Shown: piece by piece, positions 57,529 to 64,000 of the stretch
How the letters are laid out: every line of letters begins with the position of its first letter
Numbering within the stretch: the stretch's first letter is position 1
Assembly (NCBI GenBank): GCA_028455995.1
Contig: JABELC010000006.1
Span: 1,984,001 to 2,048,000, forward strand
Length of the DNA stretch: 64,000 nucleotides
From: Scleromitrula shiraiana
Taxonomy: Eukaryota > Ascomycota > Leotiomycetes > Helotiales > Sclerotiniaceae
Reading direction: 5' to 3'
The notes under the pieces: model-generated
What the model was told of the DNA's origin: nothing
Databases searched by the model: none
Seen by the model: the letters and a program-made list of their open reading frames with translations, nothing else
Translations under genes and position numbers: made by a program

Positions 57529-58331
57529 TTACTCCCTAGGTTTCCGACGCATAATAACATGTTCCTCCTTACCCATCCCCTCACCTCCCTCATACTCCCA
57601 CAGTCTAATCTCCATAATCTTCACATTCTCAAACCCATACTTTCTATATAACCCAATTCCAAAACGACTAGCTCCCAGCACCACCTGTAATTTATCTTCA
57701 TCGACTCTTTTTAACCCGTGTTCTAGTAATTGGGTTCCTATACCTCTTCTTTGGTATGAGGGATGTATCACTAGAATGTTGAGTTCTAGAAATGAATTTA
57801 TGTCAGTTTTTTAAATCTTTGCATGATCGTAAAAGATGAGATCAAGTGGAATAGCAGGAAGAAAGATAGAAATAAAGAATTCATACTCCACCACTTCCTA
57901 TCCCCACAAGCCTCAAACATATAATTATCACCCTCAACAAACACATCCTCACACAACTTAGGATTTGAACCTTTCCCCCAAATTCTCTCTTTATCCTCCA
58001 AACTCTGCACTTGCACTTGCACTATCCCGTTCTTTTCATCTTCCTCCACTTTCTTTTCCTCCCCACCTCCTCTACTCCACCCTGCTACCCCCACAATACC
58101 CCCATCTTCAGTAACAGCCTTATAATACCAACCACCATTCTTCTTCGTTAGTCCCTCCAACTGTACCGCTCTGCTATCCAATGCCTCCTGGCTCCCACGG
58201 CCCCGCCCAAATGCCACATCGCTGAAATCATCATGCTCAAACGCTAGATGTTCAAGCAGAGCAAACGTAGAGAAATCAGATGGGATGCATGGTTCTATGG
58301 TTATTTTTGTATTTGCATTTGATGAAACCAT
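57529..58331 (-). CDS. GNAT-family N-acetyltransferase
   Basis: Two exons (58331-57887, 57785-57529; 101-bp intron, the longest modelled here) give 233 aa. The acetyl-CoA-binding motif is in LNILVIHPSYQRRGIGTQLL, right after the splice junction, and is followed by LGASRFGIGLYRKYGFENV. The N-terminal part opens as IEPCIPSDFSTFALLEHLAF, like other fungal GNATs near small-molecule acetylation. A lysine/glutamate-rich insert (GGGEEKKVEEDEKNG) lies in the middle of the fold. The acceptor substrate is unknown. Confidence 0.85.
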
Positions 58332-58863
58332 TGCAATGAGTCAATCAATCAATAACAAAACGATTATACAATACTGACAGTATGTACTGGTAAATTGAAA
58401 GGAAATTGATCGACAGAAAGAAGATAACGAAAAAGGAGGGATTTATACTTATACGAATGAGGTGATTTCCCATCCCATGCTTTTGATATATTAGATGATG
58501 TAGGTTACTTTCTCACCCATGTAGGGATGGATAGATGCAGGTACGTTAGAGTGCCCTGTGTGCATCGTAATGTAACTTGATGCGCATGATTGACCGCCGC
58601 GGAGAGGTTGCCGATTGACTCACTTACCGAGATGAAAAGAGTCCGGCCAGTGGAACTCAGCTGAGAAACGAACGTCTCACTGCGTCCGAAACAGGAAGTT
58701 TGAAGATTGAGAAAAGTAAGATCGCGTATTAATAAACCCTGGGGCTTTGGTACAATGGCTTGTATATTATACGCATAGTTGCGGCTATATGTGGTTTAGC
58801 TGCGAGGCTTGAAATATTTCGAAAGCTATTATTGCATTATAATTCTCAGCAACGATTGCACCG

Positions 58864-60005
58864 TCATTGTAATACCTCCCAATCCACGCCGACTCCCCAT
58901 TTTTCACCCTCAATCACTACCTCCCATACCGGGCCTTTAATGCCCACCATTTTTCCAACCTCAACTTTCATACCTCTTTGTAACCCTTTACCAGCTCCTT
59001 CTCCTGCTAATATAACTTTCATCGCTCCCAAATTATCATTAATAGTATTCTCGCCATTTTCATTATGTATCTGTCTTCCTCTCACTAGATTCATTCCTGC
59101 TCTTGCACCACCACTAACCTCATCAATCATTAATTTTACAATCCACGGCTCTTCTTTCGTCCATTGTCCTGCATGCGAAGGAAGTGCAGAGTCCAAATTG
59201 ACTAACCAATCTCTCACTTCTGCAGCCAAACCACCCGGCACATATTTGTGACCTCTTCTATGAGGAGAAAATTGTTCTGGTAAGGGGTCTATATTTGATT
59301 GTCCTCGCTCGGCGGGATCTGGTGGGCGAAATCGCGGCGGTTTGAGAAATGTTGTCGGAGCAGTCGATTGAGGGGTAGATGGTGGTGCCTGTGTTGATAA
59401 AATGAACTTGGATTTCGCCGTAGTGGTGGTTCGTCGTGCCACTGGCGAGGAGAGTATTGCTAAAGGAGAGGATGTGGCATCGTGAATGTTATCTCTCGTT
59501 TCATCATTGTCTTCCTTAGCTATATCTGGGGTGGGCGATAAACGTCGCCGTTTAGAATCGCGTGTATCTATTTCGTAATCATCATCTGCTCTCTCCAAAC
59601 ATAAATTGTCGTTTTCATTTGAATCATTTGTCTCGATTGAATCGTGAACATTATCCAAGAAATTGTCTGATGGGTCATCGAAACTGGATGAGGGATCATC
59701 TATACTTTCTTTGAAGCTACATGCTGGTCGAGCTGGTGTCAAGTAACGAGCAGGAGCAGGTGTAGAAGATTGTAAGGTTTGTGTTCCGGCAGGTCTAGGG
59801 GTAGAGGAGAAAGTGAATCGAGGTGTCGTATTGAATTGTTGACTGCCGCCTACGCGAGGCGTTTGTTCTTGCGCAAGTTGAGATCTTGCAGGTTGAGGTT
59901 GCTTCTTTACTACGAATCGATGAGGCGAGGGAGTCTATCAAGTAGCATATTAATAAAGATTATAATCTACATAAGTAGAAGAAGTTTACTTACAACTGGA
60001 GGCAT
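58864..60005 (-). CDS. Conserved fungal protein of unknown function with disordered N-terminus
   Basis: Two exons (60005-59994, 59934-58864; 59-bp intron) give 360 aa. Exon 1 encodes only MPPV. The N-terminal 200 residues are Pro/Thr/Ser-rich and disordered (TPSPHRFVVKK, TPRFTFSSTPRPAG) with an acidic patch and a KRRR basic cluster that could be a nuclear signal. The C-terminal 140 residues are ordered: KYVPGGLAAEVRDWLVNLDS, WIVKLMIDEVSGGARAGMNL, KVILAGEGAGKGLQRGMKVE, GPVWEVVIEGEKWGVGVDWE. The alternating beta pattern recalls an OB-like fold, which would suit a nucleic-acid-binding role, but this is a guess. No known family was recognised. Confidence 0.75.
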
Positions 60006-60544
60006 CGCATCGTAGATCTCTCTTCTCGTGGCTAAATGGCTTGTAAAGGCGGTGGGTGTGAAAGAGAGGCAGAATCACAAATCTGTTGCATGTATTAATT
60101 AATCTTCAGGAATCAACCCTTTCGATTACCATCGTGATGGCTTTTCATTCGCTTTCATAAACATTGATCTCGTGAAGCAATCTCATGACTACAAATTCAA
60201 CTCGCTTCTTGCAAAGCCTTATGAAATATTGGTTGAAGTTATACACATGGCTGCTTGATGTGCCGGCGGGTTGATGTCGATTGCTTATCCGGTCATTGAT
60301 GTCATTGATGTCATCATACTTAAAGCCATGAAGCTACCAAGAATAATAGAAGTCCGGGTCAAAAAATAGTCTACCCGCTGTTGTATAACAATACTTTGCC
60401 CCCTAAAATATTATTCCTTTAATATTTGCAAAACAATTCGGTATATATATATTCAATTCAATTTATATATTTGAGAATTTGAAACTCTCTGTATGCCGTC
60501 GATAAGAAGTTATCGTCTGCTCTATTTCTATACCATCTTTCAAA

Positions 60545-62245
60545 ATGCCGAACCCTCCTTCAAAACCAGGAGGTAGTACCTCCATTTTCCCCCTCATGAC
60601 CAAAACACATGAGATTGTGGTATTCTCTAGCACTGCCATTGCACTTTATGGCTATGATCAAGGTAAAGTACCTTGAGCTTGCTCGTTCTCCAATACTCTA
60701 CTAATATCTTTCCTGTTAGGAATGATGTCTTTAATCAACACCAATAATTCATATCTGAATACCATGCAAATCTCCAAAGAATCACCTCTTGTTGGTATCA
60801 TAGTATCAGTATACTATCTCGGGTGTGCAGTTGGTGCAGTAATAGCCTCATGGCTGGCAGATAAAGAGGGTAGAAAACCATCTATATTTGCCTGTCTAGC
60901 AACTACCTCATTTGGAAACATTCTCATGTTTATCTCTGGTCTCTCTATGAATGGAACTTCTCCCTGGAAAGGTGGTGCAATGGGGTGTATGTTGGCTGGG
61001 AGAATTATCATGGGTCTTGGAGTAGGAGGTATCGATGCTACTATTCCAGTATATAGCAGTGAACTTTCTTCAGATGGTGCAAGAGGCAGGGCTTTGGCTC
61101 AAGAATTTCAGATGAATATATTTGGGCTTCTTATGGCTTATTCAATTAATCTTGGAGTGACAATCGGACTTGGAAAGAACAATCAATGGGCTTGGAGAAT
61201 CCCTATCGTTGTTATGCAAATATTTCCAATCTTGCTCATGTCATTCATTAGTCAACTCCCAGAAACTCCAAGGGTATGCATCAATCCATATTTGTACAAA
61301 CTATAACTAAATACTAAACATCTACAGTGGTTCATGAGTCAAGAACGAAGCGAAGACGCAAAGAAAGCCCTCGAGAAAGTCTACGGAAAAGAAGAAGCCA
61401 AATCCAAATTCAAAGATCTCCAAGAATCCACCAACAAAGAAAGCGACGAAGTAGTAAGATACAGGGACATGTTACTTCCAGGCCACTCCCAATTCCACCC
61501 CACCATGGTAACCATAATGGGACAAATAAACCAAGCCCTCACAGGCTACGGAGCCGTCTCAGTCTACGGGCCGCAAATCTTCTCCCTCCTCGGCTTCTCA
61601 ACCCAAAAGGCAGAATTCCTCACCCTCGGAAACTACATCTCATATTTCCTCTGTATGACTCTAGCATGGATGTCAATAGACGTCTACGGACGCCGGAAAC
61701 TAATGATCTGGGGCTCAATCGGTCTCTCCACCTCCTTCCTCCTACTAACCCTCTTCGGCGGCCTCGCCGCAACCATGCCCCAAATCCCCGACCTCGTCGT
61801 CGAAATCCCAGGCACCATCGTCCTCTTCATCGCAACCGCCATCTTCGGCATCGGCTGGCTCGCAACCGTCTGGTTAATTCCTACTGAGATTTATCCCAAT
61901 ACGGCTCGTGCGCAAGGCAGCGCAATCAGCGTTATTGTATGGGGATTGGCAAATTTCACAATCACGCTGTTGACACCGATCGGGTTTAATAACTTGAAAT
62001 ATTGGTTGTTTTTGATCTTTGCGGTTACGAATGCGTTTGCGGGGTGGTGGACTTGGAGGTATTCGCCTGAGAGTGGGGGGAGGAGTTTTGAGGAGAATCA
62101 GGAGTTTTTTGAGAGTGCGGAGGCGGATGGGTCGTGGGTGGTTAAGAGAGTGGATGGGGGGAAGTTTCGGGGTATGCCGAGGATTGAGGAGGAGGAGGAT
62201 GCGGTGGATGGAGAACAGTCTCCTTTGTTGAGAAGGAGGGGGTGA
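60545..62245 (+). CDS. MFS sugar transporter (SP family)
   Basis: Three exons (60545-60662, 60720-61273, 61328-62245) give 529 aa. Sugar-porter signatures: ALYGYDQGMMS in helix 1, WLADKEGRKPSIF after helix 2, MLAGRIIMGLGVGGIDATIP, PETPRWFMSQERSEDAKKAL after helix 6 (rebuilt by the second intron), DVYGRRKLMIWGS, WLIPTEIYPNTARAQG. The PETKG motif at the end is replaced by SPESGGRSFEE. Twelve helices are expected in the plasma membrane, importing hexoses or related sugars. The substrate cannot be read from sequence. The C-tail is acidic. Confidence 0.9.
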
Positions 62246-62646
62246 TTTCTGGGGTTGCGGAGTTTTCAGATCAACGAATACTGTTAACGAATACCTCTGA
62301 TCTAGACAAATAAATCGAGCTGAAACTTAGACAAGATATAGAAAATTCATTTTTCATCTAAGTAACGTAACGTCTAAGATGTAATCGAACTGAAGAAGTC
62401 TGAAACAGATTAGACGGCCAGAATCTGAATATATACCTCTCAGAAGGATACCACTATCTGGCAACACACTAATCACTATTCATAATCAAGTTGATATTGT
62501 GATTAATATAATTAATTGAAAGAGTGTAATCTATGTGCAAATATATACCTCAAAGGAAAAGATTGAAATCTCTAAAAGAACGCCTCTCAGAGGTAAGTCC
62601 ATCATCCATCCATTCAGCCCAATTACCCAAGTAGTGACAGAAAGAA

Positions 62647-62673
62647 ATATATATATATATATATATATATATA
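62647..62673. repeat. (AT)n microsatellite
   Basis: A run of about 13 AT units lies downstream of the sugar transporter. It is a likely polymorphic marker and has no other role seen. Confidence 0.9.
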
Positions 62674-62769
62674 CCCAAAATATAATATTTAAGCTCAAAA
62701 GAATGTCCCTTAACACCACATACACAATTAGTTCATCACCACCCTTTTATCTCCCAATCCCCATTCAAT

Positions 62770-64000
62770 CTACCAAGTAAACATCATCAACGCAGGATTC
62801 AAAGCGACCGGCAACAAAAAGTGACTAACAACCACCGTACACAGCGGATAAATAGCCACGAAATCCCTGATTCTCCAATCCCAGGGTAGAACCGTAGCGC
62901 ACACGATCATGAGAGCTGTGCCTGCGATACAGAACATGAAGGTGAATTTGAAGCGTTTGAGAAGTCGAGGGATTTCCTCAAAGAAACTGATCTCTTCTAC
63001 TTCTTTGGCGGTGGCGCCCCACGTCATGTCGATTTCGAAGAAGTGACAGAGGAGAGATTGGGAAACGTGCATGCTGATTCCGCCGAGAAAGATGGTGAAG
63101 AGGGGTACCCATTTAAAGTTCTCGAATACTGTAAGAGAAAAGGATGGTCAGTTGGTTGTTGGGTTGTATTGGATTGAGTTGGGTGGCAAAATAAAGAATG
63201 AGAGTAAGAGGGAGGAGTAAACTTACGAGATGAGATGAGAGATCGATCGGACATGCGGTAGCGAAGAACAGCCAGTGCAACATTTCCCAAGCCGGCGAAG
63301 ATAACAACGAGGGAGAAATATACTTGGAAAGAATCGAGATAAAATTTATCATAAGCACCATTGAACCAACCCATGATGAAATAATTAAGCAAGGTTAACA
63401 TCCATGAGGCACCAATAGCATAATAAGTTCCGATATAAGCCATGATAGTGATCTTATAGGTAAAACGAACGGGAGAGGCAATAAATTTGCGGAATAAAGG
63501 CGTGAAAGGACCGCGTGTGACCCAAAATCGGAACGGATGGAAAAGCAATTCGTTACATCCATAGGCATATTTCTCCCATCTGTTCAATTCATCATACACA
63601 GTGAGAGAGACACCTTCCTTGAATCCATCGCCAGTGTAGGCGCCAAATCGGACAATGTATTTCTCAATTTGGAGACGGAGAGCCATGTCGAAATCTTCGG
63701 AGACGTGCGATTCAGACCAGAATTTCTCGTAGCCATCTTCGTCTATGTAGGCTACCTCTTGCACGGCAGACCAGCGGAGGATAGCATTGTGGCCGACGAA
63801 TGGGGATACATCACCACAGGCCACAGCATAACGAATGGCTGTATAGATGAGGTTGGTAAAGAAAGTTACACTGTAGGGAGTTAGTTCATGCAAAGGTGGT
63901 CTAAATGCACATATAAACACTTACCCGTTTTCAAAGAAACTATCCGTGATCTGCATGACACCAGAGGAGTATTGTAAAATACCAACTTCAGGCGACTGTT
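62770..64000 (-). CDS. GT2-family membrane glycosyltransferase, 5' part cut by window edge
   Basis: Exons read from the right edge: up to 63925, 63870-63227, and 63128-62770 (introns 54 and 98 bp). Coding enters in frame at the edge as QSPEVGILQYSSGVMQITDS. The GT2 active-site parts seen are HVSEDFDMALRLQ (acidic motif) and the acceptor-side motif NRWEKYAYG (R-W form of Q/RxxRW). Several hydrophobic segments follow (ITIMAYIGTYYAIGASWML and others to the C-terminus). This fits the processive membrane GT2 proteins of filamentous fungi, including the type called GT2 in Zymoseptoria and Fusarium that affects hyphal surface and infection; assignment to that ortholog group is inference. Part of the N-terminal catalytic half lies outside the window. 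Confidence 0.85.

Noticed and set aside
1..64000. Secondary-metabolite cluster or CRISPR array
   Set aside because: No PKS, NRPS, terpene cyclase or P450 group was seen; the genome is eukaryotic and no regularly spaced repeats exist.

Overview
The window is nuclear DNA of a filamentous ascomycete. The evidence is short spliceosomal introns (about 47-101 bp, GT...AG, often with CTAAC/CTGAC-like branch sites), fungal-only families (Zn2Cys6 regulators, a GH64 glucanase, a histidine acid phosphatase, a MOT1-type molybdate transporter, an Mrc1 checkpoint mediator) and a 6.4-kb block of almost pure A+T with the C-to-T signature of repeat-induced point mutation (RIP). The low-GC gene style and AT-rich islands suggest a leotiomycete such as the Sclerotiniaceae (Botrytis/Sclerotinia/Monilinia). 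That placement is inference; no species-specific marker was identified.

Layout. 1-10.4 kb: a partial MDR oxidoreductase divergent from a Zn2Cys6 regulator, a secreted histidine acid phosphatase, a GH64 beta-1,3-glucanase, and gene-poor DNA. 10.6-17.2 kb: three forward genes, Ric8, a 12-exon amidase and the U3 processome protein UTP15. 17.48-23.92 kb: a RIP-ruined Ty1/copia-type LTR element lying on the minus strand, with 177-bp LTRs, a TAATA target duplication, a recognisable primer-binding site, and a nested 976-bp long-inverted-repeat element. 24-36.8 kb: a frameshifted membrane-protein gene, a SART3/Prp24-type splicing factor divergent from mitochondrial uL22m, and a MOT1 transporter divergent from MRC1, whose shared promoter carries an ACGCGT box. 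38.4-49.9 kb: an F-box/Cys-rich protein, a membrane-anchored DUF3445 protein, Med8, MPDU1, tRNA-Gln(UUG) and a second Zn2Cys6 regulator. 50.4-56 kb is a second repeat-rich zone: two TA-flanked MITE-like elements, an un-RIPped solo LTR of the same family as the 17.5-kb element, and a monocarboxylate-type MFS gene broken by a nonsense codon. That LTR sits 11 bp (plus TSD) from the MFS start codon. 57.5-64 kb: a GNAT acetyltransferase, a conserved nuclear-looking protein, a sugar transporter and a partial GT2 glycosyltransferase.

Most genes are unrelated housekeeping or accessory loci, and I see no secondary-metabolite cluster. The most interesting material is the transposon biology: one LTR family present as a fully RIPped full-length copy and a pristine solo LTR in the same window, RIP damage in alternating strand-skewed blocks, and transposon-flanked genes carrying single disabling mutations. 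I found no clearly new biological system.

Gene models were spliced by eye. For every complete multi-exon gene the exon lengths sum to a multiple of three, except the frameshifted gene at 24 kb.
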